64,000 nucleotides of DNA from Caecitellus pseudoparvulus. Its lineage: Eukaryota; Bigyra: Bicosoecida. Location of the stretch: contig CBFFRQ010000068.1 in the NCBI GenBank assembly GCA_965644315.1, positions 682,001 to 746,000 on the forward strand, given 5' to 3'. A program made the position numbers and the translations under genes. Below the pieces are notes generated by a model. The model worked only from the letters and a program-made list of their open reading frames with translations. It ran no database searches and was not told the DNA's origin. Of this stretch, positions 12,006 to 22,279 are shown one piece after another; the first letter of the stretch is position 1, and every line of letters starts with the position of its first letter.

Positions 12006-13512
12006 ATGGCGAGCCGTCTCCGCAGCGTCTGCATTGTGCACCGCCATGGGGCACGAGCGCCTGGTTTCGATGTCATGCATGGCACGCCCTCCTTTACTGA
12101 GGCCTGGCAGGCGCGCACGTCTGGCGTGGCTAGTGCCATCGCAGCCAAAGTGCCAGCTTCGCAGCAGACTGGCGTCGAGCTGGAAGACGTGCACAATGCC
12201 GGCAAGGAGCACCCGTGGGGGCACCTGACAGTGCTCGGCGCATGTCAAACATTTCTTCGGGGTGCGATCATTGTACGAGTCAGCCTGCCTCTGCTGTCTG
12301 TGGCAGGTCAGCATGCTCCGCTTTCGTCCGCCGTCGCAGGGAGCGGCATACAACGCTGCCGGCGTGCGCTTGGCGCCACCCCGCGTTCAGGCTTCGAACT
12401 TCAAGCGGACACAGCTGTCGGGTATTTCTTTGGCTCAAGGTCTGCATGTTGGCGCCTTTGGCAGCCTGCCCTCTGCACCAGTGCCTGTGGCAGCAGCCCC
12501 TGTCGCAGAGTGCCCCATCGCCGCTTTCGGTGCGTGGCAGCGCCCGCACTGCTGCCATCGCGCGCCGGAGACCCGCACGCCCCCCCCCCCCCGCTGCCCA
12601 GAAAGCGCCAATGGCCTCTTTGAGTTCGCGCGGGAAGTCATGTCGGGGCCAGAGTATCAGGCGGCTGAGGCTGAGCGAGTGCAGGCCAGGCAACGGCTGG
12701 AAGCAGCTGTGCCGGCTTTCGCGCCTGGTGCGCCAGGGTTCAACTGGATCAAGGCGTGGGACGTCGTGTCCTGCCTGGGAGTACAGGGCGACTGGCACTT
12801 CATGCGTGAGATGGGCGTGGGCAGCGCAGGGGACGTGGAGAGCGTGTGGGCACCCATCGCACAGCACATGCTGTGGCGCTTGCTCACGCTGTACGCGGCA
12901 CCAGGAGCCCCCCGCATCTCCATTGCGGCAGCTTTGCAGCTCATCCTCTCGCACATGGCGGCAGAGGCGCCGGGCGAAGGCGGTGTCCCCGTCCTGTGCC
13001 TGTCTGGTCATGACGTGACGCTGCTGCCGCTGCTGGGTGTGCTGGCCGACGCACCAGCCAAGGCTTGGCCAGACTTCGCCTCGGCAGTGGTCATGGAGCG
13101 GTGGAGCGGGGAGGGGGGGGACACCCTCACGTACAAGTGGATGAACGATGCACTGCTCCGGCAGTCGATGGAGACGCACCCAGAAGCAACTGCTCTGCCC
13201 TCACAAGGCGCCGCCGCTTGGCTCTTGCCCTCTGCCACCACTGGCAGGTACTTCCTGCCTGCTCTGACGCTTGACAGCGACGCAGAACAGGACGTGCGAA
13301 CTCTGCGAGATGGCGTCAAAGAGGCAGTGCAAGGGGGTGCGGGGGCGTTCCTGGCTTCCTTGTACCCAGCGGCGGAGGATGCAGCATTCATGAGCCATGT
13401 TGCGGGCAGCGCCGCACCCGCACCCCATGTGGGGCACACCCACGCCAGCTATGGGGGCAGCATGCCATGGAGTGCATTCACTGCTGCAGTGCAAGCAGCA
13501 GAGTCGCGCTGA
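12006..13512 (+). CDS. Histidine acid phosphatase (ACP6-like)
   Basis: Histidine acid phosphatases hydrolyse phosphomonoesters (lysophosphatidate in ACP6) through a phospho-histidine intermediate. The catalytic RHGARAP motif lies at about residues 13-19, the second arginine region in SNFKRTQLSG, and the proton-donor HD in SGHDVTLLPLLG. The most consistent model is exons 12006-12230 and 12307-13512 (476 residues), but the donor GTGCTC at 12231 is unusual and cuts inside the LTVLG motif. Another donor around 12262 would keep that motif but does not join in phase with the visible acceptors. A run of cytosines near 12580 encodes Pro. No clear signal peptide is seen from this start; an upstream exon is possible, since a GCGTTTCGCAG sequence just before the ATG could be an acceptor. 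Its stop is 10 bp from the convergent acyltransferase stop. Confidence 0.85.
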
Positions 13513-13522
13513 TGCCGGCTGC

Positions 13523-14908
13523 TCAAGCCACGATGCGGAAGGGCGGGATGAGCGGCGTACTGTCACCCTGCTGCACAGTCTCATCCTCTGCAGTACGCGG
13601 TGGGGAGCGGGGAGGTGAACCTGCAGCTTCGCCCCCTTGGTCCTCCCCTGCCTCGGCTGCCTTGTCGCCGTCCTGCATCAGGTTCTCAAACTCCAACTCG
13701 CCGCCCACGCGGGGCTTGGGGGTGGCGGCACTGCCTCGCCTTGCCAGCCACCAACGCTCCCGCACGGCGGGAGTGGTGGACTGCCCCAGGTCGCCTGCAA
13801 ACTGTGGCGCGTATGCCTCATACATGTCCCGCAACCGGCGCACGTACTGTGCGTGCACCCGGGCAATGTCCTCGTCCGTCGGGTTGTGAACCTGCGGCAC
13901 ACGCATGGGCTGCCCCCACACGACGTGAAGTGGGTGGCGGTGCGGCAGCAGGCCCAGGGAGTACTGAAAGATGCCCCGTCCGTACACTGCAGGCAGTGTG
14001 AAGCCCAGAGTGCGGATCATGGCGTCTTGCAGCTTGCGAGCGGCACTGCCCGGGGGGTTGGGCACCTGGCTGAACAGCTCATTCTCGCCGAAGGACAGGC
14101 AAGGGACGAGGGAAGCGCCGTACTTGAGCGCCAGGCGCACGAAGCCCGTGCGTCTGGCCAGGGTCAGGTCAAAGCGTTGTGGGTGGGCATCCAGGGCCTC
14201 CCTCGCGCCACCAATGACGATGCCGAGGTTGCGGCGTTGGGCCAGCTGGTAGGCAGCGGAGGCCTTGGATGCGTCCACAAAGCCGAGGCCCATGATCAAG
14301 TCCCTCCACAGCGGGATGCGGAAGTTGGCTGAGACGGTGGCGATGCGGATGTCCAGCCCGATGCGGCGCCGCATGCTCCTGGCGTCCAGGGCCAGAGACG
14401 TGATCCAGGACAAGCCAGCGATGCCGTGGGGGTGCAGGCAGAAGATGTGGGGCTGGTCGGCAGGGTAGGGGGACAGGGTTGGGGCCTTGTTGGCTGGCAG
14501 GAGTGGTGGCACTGTGGGCTCGGCCATCTCCTCTCGCTCGCAGCCTGAGCTGTCGCCGCCCTCGTCGTCGTCGTGTGGCGTGGAGGTGTGCGGAGCGCTG
14601 GCGGCTGGCTCGGCCATGTACACGTTGAGGGGGAAGTAGTCCGCAGCAAGGACAGCGAGTGCGGTGCCTTGCAGTGCAGCAAGTGCCCGCCCTCCCCGCT
14701 TGGGCGTCTCTGCATCCAGCAGCAGCCACCAGCCCACATACACAGCCATGGCAGCGCGGCACCAGGAGCTGTACCACAGCAAGAGGGCCAGGCTTAATGC
14801 GATGAAAGGTCCCAGTGCAATCCAAAAAATAACGGCAGCTGTTTCCCGTCTCCGTTGCAGCGGCAGGGAGGCAGGCGCCCAATGGATGCCTGCGGGCGTG
14901 GTGGCCAT
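13523..14908 (-). CDS. Diacylglycerol/monoacylglycerol acyltransferase, DGAT2 family
   Basis: DGAT2-family enzymes acylate diacylglycerol or related acceptors at the ER membrane and lipid droplet. A single exon encodes 461 residues from the Met at 14908; an in-frame Met at 15001 would add 31 residues. Two hydrophobic segments follow the N-terminus (VIFWIALGPFIALSLALLLW and a second near AVYVGWWLLL). The catalytic HPHG block is present (IFCLHPHGIAG), as are GGAREAL, RRTGFVRLALKYGASLVP and FGENELF. An insertion rich in Asp/Glu/Ser separates the membrane region from the catalytic domain, and the C-terminal 100 residues are a disordered acidic tail. The family is sure; whether the substrate is DAG, MAG or a wax alcohol cannot be read from sequence. 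Confidence 0.92.
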   Translation of the reverse strand: MATTPAGIHWAPASLPLQRRRETAAVIFWIALGPFIALSLALLLWYSSWCRAAMAVYVGWWLLLDAETPKRGGRALAALQGTALAVLAADYFPLNVYMAEPAASAPHTSTPHDDDEGGDSSGCEREEMAEPTVPPLLPANKAPTLSPYPADQPHIFCLHPHGIAGLSWITSLALDARSMRRRIGLDIRIATVSANFRIPLWRDLIMGLGFVDASKASAAYQLAQRRNLGIVIGGAREALDAHPQRFDLTLARRTGFVRLALKYGASLVPCLSFGENELFSQVPNPPGSAARKLQDAMIRTLGFTLPAVYGRGIFQYSLGLLPHRHPLHVVWGQPMRVPQVHNPTDEDIARVHAQYVRRLRDMYEAYAPQFAGDLGQSTTPAVRERWWLARRGSAATPKPRVGGELEFENLMQDGDKAAEAGEDQGGEAAGSPPRSPPRTAEDETVQQGDSTPLIPPFRIVA

Positions 14909-15161
14909 GCTGCGTGCGGAATGTGAGGGGGTGTGCCTCGGCAGGCTGGACACTGTGCAGCCTAAACCTCGCGTGAACTGACGATTACCCGCGCTACGCA
15001 TGGCTCATGGTCGTGTTTTGTTCGAAAGAAGTTGAATTGCGGCCGCCCGGGCCCGCCCTCCCCTCCTCATGGGGAAGACCTTCCACGTGGCTGCGTTGCG
15101 GTCGCCAAGGCAAGTCAGGGGCAAAGGTGCCCGTGGACAGCGAAAGAGACTGGTAAAAACG

Positions 15162-17730
15162 CTAAGCAGCTTCCTGGGGGGCATCACCAGCTGGATCTGG
15201 CTCCGTCGTGCTACTTTCCGCAGGTGGTGGGGTGGGCGCTGCCACGCCCATCTTCCCTCCACTCGAACCAGGGTGCCCCACAGAGTGGATGGTGGGCCGC
15301 GGGAAGGCTTGCCCTGGCCCCCACGGGCGCACGTGGGCCAGGAGGCCAGTGGCTGAGATAGCATCCCCAAGGCCCACCGTCGCCTTGGGCTGCTTGCACA
15401 CCGCCACCGGCACGTACGCGAACTTGACGGGGCGGAAGGGCGTGTGCTCGTCTGAGTACATGACCTCCTCCCCGAAATGGAAGCGCCGCAGGTCCGACCA
15501 GCTCCACTGTGCCACACCGCTGCTGGCCTGCACCTCCACGTCGGGAGCTTCCTCCCGTTGCCCCACAGCTGCAAGGACGGGGTCCCCCGCATGAAACGAC
15601 AGAGGCGCCAGCAGCTCAGTGTCCCCTGGGCTGAGGTCATTCACGCTTGTCACACTGCAGGCCTTGAGGGTGACTGCCTGCACCCCTGCTGCGGCAGCAG
15701 GTGCAGGCTGCCCAAGCGTCCACGTGCGGAGGTCTGGCGGCACGAGGCACTTGCGCTGGGCCATGATGTGGAAGGCCAGGGAGTGAAAGTGCACGCGGCA
15801 CACGGCAGGGGAGTGTGCCAGAACAAAGCGCAGGGCAGCCGCGACGGCCCGGGGGTCGGGCACGACGCGAGTCAGATCTGTGCGAGCCTGGACATGGGCG
15901 ACGCCCGCGCCTCCCCGACCCAGTGCATCCCTCACCAGGGCGTTCGTGAGCTCCACCGGGTCCACTGTGTACGGGTGCTTGGCAGTGTCGCTAAAGCCTT
16001 CGCTCTTGACGTACGCATGCAGTGCAGCAGTGTCACTGCAAGACACCTGGACTTGCCCAGGCCCAGCCTCTGCCCCCGGCGTCTCGCACTGCACGTCAGC
16101 CGGCAGGTCTGGCTTCGCGGCCAGGAGGGCCTGGCGCACCGCCTCCTGCCGCTCCTGCACAAATGCTTGGATCGTGGGCATATCTGCGATGTCGTCGATG
16201 TAAGCGCCACCCAGCGCCTCGTACAGGTCTGCCAGCTCCTGCTCGTTCAAGCCCAGGCTGTGGGCGTGGCGCCCAGCCTGCCGAGCGACCTTCAAGATGA
16301 AGGCAGGCAGCGCCATGGAAGCCAGTTCCACGTGCACGAGCGGGAATCCAGGCAGCGTGTGCACGCCTGTGAAGGCGTCCTGCAGCAGGAAGTCCCACGA
16401 AGAGGCGGGGGAGCCCTCGTACATGTGCAGGCCGGCGATGACGAGGACGTTGGTGGGCGTGGGCAGGCCGTCGCCGTCCCGCACATGGCCATGAGCGTAG
16501 TGCTGGTCTGGCGTCACGTGTCCGTGCATGTTGAGGGCCGAGCGGAACAGGGACACGCGCTCGAAGTCCCGGTCGTCCACGGGGTCAAGCACATTCAGCG
16601 TGGCAAAGTAGTGCGGCGGCAGGGGGCCGCTGGTGTCTGCGTCGTGGAAGGGCAGGTGCTGCATGGGGCCATCCAGCAGAGTGCCATCGGGTGCCAACGT
16701 CACCGTCATGGACCCCGTCGCGTCACTGCCACGCACTGGGCCGGGGACGCTCTTGCCCTGCGCTGCCGCCTCCTCCAGCTGCATCTCGGCAGCGCGCATG
16801 GCTTGCTCAAGGCGCAGCATGCTGGGAAGGCCGTCTCCCACCGCAGCCTCCTGTACGCTGCGCAGGTCTGCATGGGCCGTGCCCCGCAGGTGGCTGTAGG
16901 CTTGCAGCGCGACGTCGGACTGTCCATTCGTGGCGTCGGCTGTGAGGATGAAGCGGTTGGCCCGGGGCGCTACAGCACCCTGCCACTCCCACCCGGCCGG
17001 GTACTCCAGGATCAGGTGCACTTCGTCGGTGTCTGCGTCCCCCAGCAGCAGCAGGCGGTCTGGCAGGTGCGCTGCGAGACTGGGCCCCACGACTCCGCCA
17101 AGCAAGATGTCACAGGAGGGGCACAGGTGCGCTGCCTGCATCGCCATGAGGGCGGCGTTGCCACCCACGTGATTCCGTGCCCCTGCCGCATCGCTGCCAG
17201 CTGCAGCCAGCAGGCGAGCCCACAAGCCGCTGTCCGTGACAATCCTCTCCCCCGCTGCGCCAGCTGCCATGTGGTGCAGGAAGACTTCTGCAAGTGCAGC
17301 GTCATCTGCGACAACAGAGTGGTCCTGGGCACGCAAGGCCTTTCCTCTCAGCTGCAGTGCGGGCAGCACTGCTTGAGCAGCCACGATGCGGTCCACACAC
17401 ACGTTGAAGCCAAAGGTCATCTGCGTGCGGCATTTGGAGGGTTTCGTGCACTGCAGCAGGAAAGCCACAGCCCCCAGCACCGAGGCGCCAGGAATGCAGC
17501 ACGCACGATTGTGCTGGGGTCAGTCTCGGCCCCTGTCCTGTTAAGGGCCAGTAGGAGCTCTTCCGGGCTTTCAACTGAACGGAGGAAAGGGGCAGTGGGG
17601 GGGGTGGCACTTGGTGGTGACCCGCCTGGGTCTGCGAATGCTCACCTGATGCGGCTCCTGCCACTGCCACTGCACTTAGCAGCAGTGGTAGCGCATGCCT
17701 GAAGCTAAATCTTCGAGGCTCACCCATCAC
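15162..17730 (-). CDS. ADPGK: ADP-dependent glucokinase, ER-directed
   Basis: ADPGK phosphorylates glucose with ADP as donor; the animal enzyme sits at the ER. Exons 17646-17730, 17507-17574 and 15162-17450 (minus strand) join in phase to 813 residues. Exon 1 encodes a hydrophobic signal or anchor (RHALPLLLSAVAVAGAA). Family motifs follow: FGFNVCVDRIV, GGNAALMA, the VIAGLHMYEG segment, VHFHSLAFHIMA, and the C-terminal catalytic GLGDAISATGL. The enzyme is far longer than the roughly 500-residue animal protein, with insertions between about residues 250 and 560 and a Pro/Glu tail. Introns are 71 and 56 bp. The long open frame on the opposite strand is a shadow. Only the signal segment suggests the ER; no KDEL is seen. 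Confidence 0.9.
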
Positions 17731-18131
17731 CTTCCGCTGGTCCTTGCACAGCGCACAGAAGGGTAGCTATCGTACAACAAAGAATGATGCAAGGTCTCCG
17801 CGAGAGGATGGCCGCGTTGTGCTGATGCTCAGCGCAAAGATCAAGAGCATTGATTGTTGACACGCTCGCACTTTGCCTTGAGTCTTTAAGTGTATCGCGA
17901 GTTCGAAATTGTAGTGGCATATGGTTTGCCAACTCTGCACGCTCACGCGCAGCTCACCAACACCTTCCCCGACAAAGCAAGCATTGTCGGAGCACTCTGC
18001 TTGGAGCTTTACTCAGATGTCCACAATTTTCAAACAATCACGCAAAAGAGCCCACCCCCTGGAACCGCAGCTCTCCTCCGCGGAGGCTGAAGCATTCGCT
18101 TGCAAGGGAAGCCTTCGTGACGAGCGGCATC
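17731..18131. other. Divergent intergenic gap
   Basis: No gene is recognised between ADPGK (leftward) and the small membrane protein (rightward). Base composition is less GC-rich than in the flanking genes. The short open frames here have no recognisable features. Confidence 0.5.
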
Positions 18132-18320
18132 ATGCAGGGCGGTGTGCTGCTCGTGGTGCTGTTTGTGGCAGCGTTGGTTCAAGGTGCCGCTGCAGCGTCA
18201 GGTGACAGCAACCATGTGGACGCAGGGAATGTCATTGCAGGGCTGACAGGGGCAGTGCTGGCAGTCGTCCTCATCTTGGCCCTCATCGGGTGGTGGGCGA
18301 GGAAGCAGCGGGGCATGTGA
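18132..18320 (+). CDS. Small type I-like membrane protein, 62 residues
   Basis: Not recognised. A single exon encodes 62 residues: a predicted signal peptide (GVLLVVLFVAALVQGAAAAS), a short polar stretch (GDSNHVDAGN), one strong transmembrane segment (AVLAVVLILALIGWW) and a basic tail (RKQRG). The layout predicts a mature protein of about 40 residues with a tiny luminal part and a cytosolic RKQR end. The start was chosen because it gives the signal peptide. An exact GAAACGCCAGCG element begins 1 bp before the end of the stop codon. This gene would be missed by a length filter. Confidence 0.6.
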   Translation: MQGGVLLVVLFVAALVQGAAAASGDSNHVDAGNVIAGLTGAVLAVVLILALIGWWARKQRGM

Positions 18321-18330
18321 AACGCCAGCG
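18318..18330 (+). repeat. TGAAACGCCAGCG element (copy A)
   Basis: It overlaps the stop codon of the 62-residue membrane protein. The sequence is identical to copies at 24484 and 62550. Confidence 0.7.
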
Positions 18331-18713
18331 CAACGCTAGCGCACCAGTGCGGCTTGTAGGACTGCATTGTGCAAGTCCCCACGCAGCGCAGCTACCTTGT
18401 CGGGACTAGAGTACAAGCACCAGGCGGAAGGCCGCCAACTTACTGACTTTCTCACTGTGGGAGCGGGCACTTTGCCTTCCCAGCGCGAGTCCGTGCTCTT
18501 TGCACACAAGCACACGGGCCAGCGTCAATTCAAAAACTGCACTGCAAACAGACACGCACATGCACCCAGCTCCGCTGCACCATTGCCGAAGCAAGCCGTG
18601 AAAGGGCTGCACAGGTTGGAAGGGCAGGGAATGCACGGCAGGCCGGGGAGGGAGAGTACGCACCCTACGCACCGCAGCCGCAGGCGCGGCATTGTCTCGG
18701 TCGGTCCTGGAGG
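18321..18713. other. Intergenic gap before the AMPK gene
   Basis: No gene is seen. The left end carries a GAAACGCCAGCG element and the 3' flank of the small membrane protein. The rest presumably holds the promoter and 5' UTR of the kinase gene. Confidence 0.5.
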
Positions 18714-20719
18714 ATGCAAGCCGAGTACAATGTCAAGATAGGCCCGTACCGTCTCGCGAAGACGCTGGGCATTGGGTCCTTTGGCAAGGTTAAGCGTGCG
18801 TTGCGCTGGCGTTTCGCACGCTGCTCTGCAGCAAGCTGCACAGGCTGTCCCGCTGCGCCTGGCCACAGTGGCGACCCATGAGAAGACAGGGCAGCAGGTA
18901 GCAGTGAAGATATTGAACAGGAACAAGATTCACAAGGGCGGCATGGGCGAGAAGGTCCGCAGGGAGATCTTGAACCTCATGAAGCTGAAGCATCCCCACA
19001 TCATTCGCCTGTGAGTATTTCCTCCCTGCGCGGCAGCGTGACTCACGATGCAGCCCAGGAGCCACCCCTTGCACCTTTACCAGGTACGAAGTGATATCCA
19101 CCCCCACTGACATCTTCGTCATCATCGAGGTGGTCCCTGGGGGCGAACTCTTCGACTACATCGTCCGGCGAGGCAAGCTGCACGAGCGAGAGGCACGGCA
19201 GCTCTTCCAGCAACTGGTGTCTGCTGTGGAGTACTGCCACTGGCACGGCGTCGTGCACCGGGACCTGAAGCCTGAAAACATCCTTATGGACACGCACGGC
19301 AACGTAAAGGTGGCTGACTTCGGCCTCAGCAACTGCATGGCCGACGGCACCTTCCTGCACACCTCCTGCGGCTCCCCCAACTACGCCGCCCCAGAAGTCA
19401 TCTCTGCCCAGCCCTACCCCGGCCCCGAAGTGGACGTGTGGTCCTGTGGCGTCATCTTGTACGCCCTGCTCTGCGGCTCGCTGCCCTTCGACGACGAGAG
19501 CATCCACAACCTCTTCCGCAAGATCAAGCACGGCGAGTTCACCATCCCAGGCCACGTCCCTGACATGGCCCGGGACCTCATCTCCCGCATGCTGGTGGTG
19601 GATCCCCTGCAGCGCATCACCTGTGCCGACATCAAGCGGCACCCCTGGCTGCAGCACAGCCTGCCGCGCTACTTGTCCCTCACCCCAGCCCAGCTGGACA
19701 ACGAAGGCACGCACAAGGAAGTGGACATGGCTGCTTGCCAGGTCGTTGCGTCCCTCGGGTACGAAGGGGTGGACACACCGCAGGCCGTGCAGGCGGCTGT
19801 CAGTGCAGGGGGCTGGTCCCCTGCCCAGGTCGCGTACGAGCTCGTGGCAGCCAAGCACTCTGCCGCTGCCATCGCTGCCACCACGCCAGAGGGCAGCGGT
19901 GGCGCCCTGGGTGGCACTGCTGCCATCAGCCCATCCCCTGGCGCTGCTGCGGCCGGAGGCGCTGCTGCTCCAAGTACCCACATGGTGCCGTTTGAAGTGC
20001 CACTGTCGGGGGCGTCAGCGGCCATGGCAGCACAAGGCAGGCCAGGGTACATGGGCATGTCTGTGACCCAGCTGCTCCTGACGGCTGCGCGCAGGTACGA
20101 GTTCATGCCCTCAACGTGGCACGCCCGCCACACACAAGCGTCCAGCGTTGCAGTCAAGATGCTGGACCAGGCCATGCGGGATGCTGCCGCAGCGGGCGCG
20201 GCTTCAGTGGGCGGCACCTCCTGGACCTCAGGCGCGTCAGGGCAGGGAGATGGGGACGGGTACGGGCCGAGCCCCCGCCGTCGGCGGTGGTTCCTGGGCA
20301 TTCAGTCCAAGCGCGAGCCCAGTCTGGTCATGCGTGAGGTGTTCCGGGCCCTGCGTGATGCGGAGTTCCAGTGGAAAGTTGTCAGCCCCTACCACATCCG
20401 AGTGCGGTGGCGGCCCTCCACCGCCTCTGTGCAGGCTCTGTGCGAGTACCCAGTGCAGCACGCACCCTCTGCCGCCCTTTCCCCCGGGAGCAGCCCCATC
20501 ACGCCCCTGGCCACGCGGGAGAGCATCTCGCTGGCTGCGCGAGTGAAGGTGGACGTGCGCCTGTACAGGGTGCAGGCGGGAGTGTACCTCATGGACATGG
20601 CGCGGTATGCCGGTGATGTCTTCTCCTTTGCCAACATGTGTGCTTGCATTATCACAGAGCTGAAGACGCCCAGTCGAGCCAAGGTGCCGGGCCACTCAGC
20701 CTCCTTGGGTGGAAGGTAG
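18714..20719 (+). CDS. PRKAA: AMPK/SNF1 kinase catalytic alpha subunit
   Basis: This is the energy-sensing Ser/Thr kinase of the AMPK/SnRK1/SNF1 family. Exons 18714-18795, 18869-19010 and 19084-20719 join in phase to 619 residues. The first junction rebuilds GSFGKVKLATHEKTGQQVAVK, confirming the splice sites. Visible residues include the Gly loop at 19-24, the VAVK lysine (about 41), HRDLKPEN (catalytic Asp about 135), DFG (about 153) and the activation loop TSCGSPNYAAPE with the activating Thr at about 168. A UBA-like autoinhibitory segment lies near 245-290 and the beta/gamma-binding C-terminal domain ends in DVFSFANMCACIITELK. Between them is a Gly/Ala/Ser-rich linker. The first intron (73 bp) carries the CGCTGGCGTTTC element and could fold over its own donor site. 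AATGCA lies 37 bp after the stop. Confidence 0.95.
18793..18822 (+). promoter_or_regulatory. Possible hairpin over the kinase intron-1 donor
   Basis: AGCGTGCG at 18793-18800 is perfectly complementary to CGCACGCT at 18815-18822, giving an 8-bp stem with a 14-base loop. The donor GT (18796-18797) lies within the stem. The loop contains part of the CGCTGGCGTTTC repeat. A function in splicing control is inference only. Confidence 0.35.
18804..18815 (-). repeat. GAAACGCCAGCG element (copy B)
   Basis: It lies in kinase intron 1, reading CGCTGGCGTTTC on the sense strand, eight bases after the donor. Confidence 0.7.
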
Positions 20720-20908
20720 CTCAGGTGTCGGAGAAGGGGCGCTGTGGTTTGCTGTCAATGCACTGAGCTCTCATGGGCCATTTTTTGCGCCCCCCGCTCA
20801 CACTTCCCGCACTCAGCGCCGCACTTGCCTCGCCATCGCGCCGTTTGGAGCTTCCACAGTCCCGCCAGTCTCGTCGTGCTTGGTTGTGTCCGATTTCCGC
20901 AGCCGGCC

Positions 20909-22279
20909 ATGGAGGGCTTCAACACAGTAGAGGAGCTGGTGCAGTTGATCAAGGACGGCTTGGCGCAAGTTGCCAGTGGCAGTCCTGGCGCAGCAGTTCT
21001 ACCCTCTGGCCGTTTCCGACAACTCGTGGAACCGGCCCGCTTTCGTGCCATCATCTACGGCCGCCTGCCACAGGAGGTGCAGGACACTCTGCCTCAGACC
21101 CTCCCGGAGCTCATGGAGGACGAGCGCTTCATCAGCATGGCTCCAGATCTCCTGGCCGGCACGCTGCAGCGTGCCTCCAAGGTCCTGCAGGCTGTGCAAT
21201 CCAAGGCCCAGGCCAAGGGCTCCCCCATGCCAGACGCCACCCGCATCTCCCTGTGGCCTGCCATGGTGCGGGAGGCCTTCGGCGCTGAGCTGGCCAAGGC
21301 CATGGAAGCCGCTGCCGTCGCCCAGTCTGCCCTCACCCGGCGTCTGGAGGCTTCAGGCAACATCGCCCGAGTGGGCGCAGGCGGCCCACAAGTCCTGGCA
21401 GAAGAGGAGGCCAGCACGCTCATGTCTGCTGGCTGGGTGCAGGTGCCCGAGGTGCAGGGGGGGACGGAGCTGGCAGGGCTCGTCGGCAAGGAGGCCACGG
21501 CAGCCGTGCAGCAGGGCGCCGTGCTGCCCCTGGGGGAGGCCTCCACGCCTGGCACTCCAGACAGCCCACTGCAGCCTGGTAGCAGCATCCGGGCTGCTGC
21601 TGTGCCCCGTAAGCTCCTGGAAGGCTCGGCGTTCCCCGCACTGCAGATGCTGCTGCAAGTGCTGCGGGACATGCCGGGGGAGCTGAACGCGCTGGAGGCC
21701 ACAGGCGCACTGGCCCTGCTGACGCCCCTTCCAGGCACCACGTCTCTGCTGAGCATTCCCTGTGCCGCCGGGCAGGCGCAAGCAGGGGCCGCAGTCACCG
21801 AAAGCAGCGCTCTGCCTGCCTGCCCAGTGGTAGCTGGGGAGTGCCTGGAAGCTAGCTGTCTGCAGGGCCAGCCTGCCGGCGCCGCCTGGCTTCGAGACAC
21901 TCTGGACGTGCGGGAGTCAGTGAGTGGGCAAGCCCCCTCGGGAGGAGCGGACCCAGAGAGCAAGCAGCGGGATGCAGTGCTGGCCAGTGCTCAGCAGAGG
22001 GCGGCGCTGGGTGCAGTTGTTGCTGTGTATTGGCCGTGGGGCGGGGATGCCGTGCAGGGCGGTGTCGTGTTGCACCCCACGAGCAGCTCCGACACGCCGT
22101 GCTTCGTGCCGGCTGAGGCAGACAGCATGGTGCTCGTACATACACAGCGCTACGCCGTGCAGATCATGCCTGCTGTGGGCGCCGATGAAGCTGCGCTGCC
22201 TGTCGTCATGTCCTGGTTTCACCCCAGCTTGCTCTTCACGAAAGCGACGCCTCCTGTCGAGGCCGGGGCTGGCGAATGA
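20909..22279 (+). CDS. Unrecognised 456-residue protein
   Basis: I do not recognise a family. The reading frame continues 165 bp upstream of the chosen Met (20909) but that part has the look of 5' flank. The N-terminal 200 residues look helical (EELVQLIKDGLAQV, VQDTLPQTLPELMEDERF, AKAMEAAAVAQSALTRRLEA) and contain a conserved-looking core FRAIIYGRLPQEVQDTLPQ. The centre is Gly/Ala/Pro rich. The C-terminus returns to ordered sequence with beta-rich segments (VVAVYWPWGGD, MVLVHTQRYAVQIMP, VVMSWFHPSLLF). There is no signal peptide, membrane segment or cysteine motif. Codon usage matches its neighbours and it lies head-to-tail after the kinase gene with a 189-bp gap, so it is very likely a real gene. 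Confidence 0.7.
   Translation: MEGFNTVEELVQLIKDGLAQVASGSPGAAVLPSGRFRQLVEPARFRAIIYGRLPQEVQDTLPQTLPELMEDERFISMAPDLLAGTLQRASKVLQAVQSKAQAKGSPMPDATRISLWPAMVREAFGAELAKAMEAAAVAQSALTRRLEASGNIARVGAGGPQVLAEEEASTLMSAGWVQVPEVQGGTELAGLVGKEATAAVQQGAVLPLGEASTPGTPDSPLQPGSSIRAAAVPRKLLEGSAFPALQMLLQVLRDMPGELNALEATGALALLTPLPGTTSLLSIPCAAGQAQAGAAVTESSALPACPVVAGECLEASCLQGQPAGAAWLRDTLDVRESVSGQAPSGGADPESKQRDAVLASAQQRAALGAVVAVYWPWGGDAVQGGVVLHPTSSSDTPCFVPAEADSMVLVHTQRYAVQIMPAVGADEAALPVVMSWFHPSLLFTKATPPVEAGAGE

Noticed and set aside
12575-12600. Run of cytosines in the acid phosphatase gene as a possible frameshift
   Set aside because: The frame remains open across it and both sides carry family motifs in the same frame; a length error in the assembly is possible but not needed.
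15477-17702. 741-codon open frame on the plus strand
   Set aside because: It is antisense to ADPGK, whose motifs are unmistakable. The plus-strand translation is Arg/His/Gln/Val-rich with no domain, a common artefact of GC-rich coding DNA.
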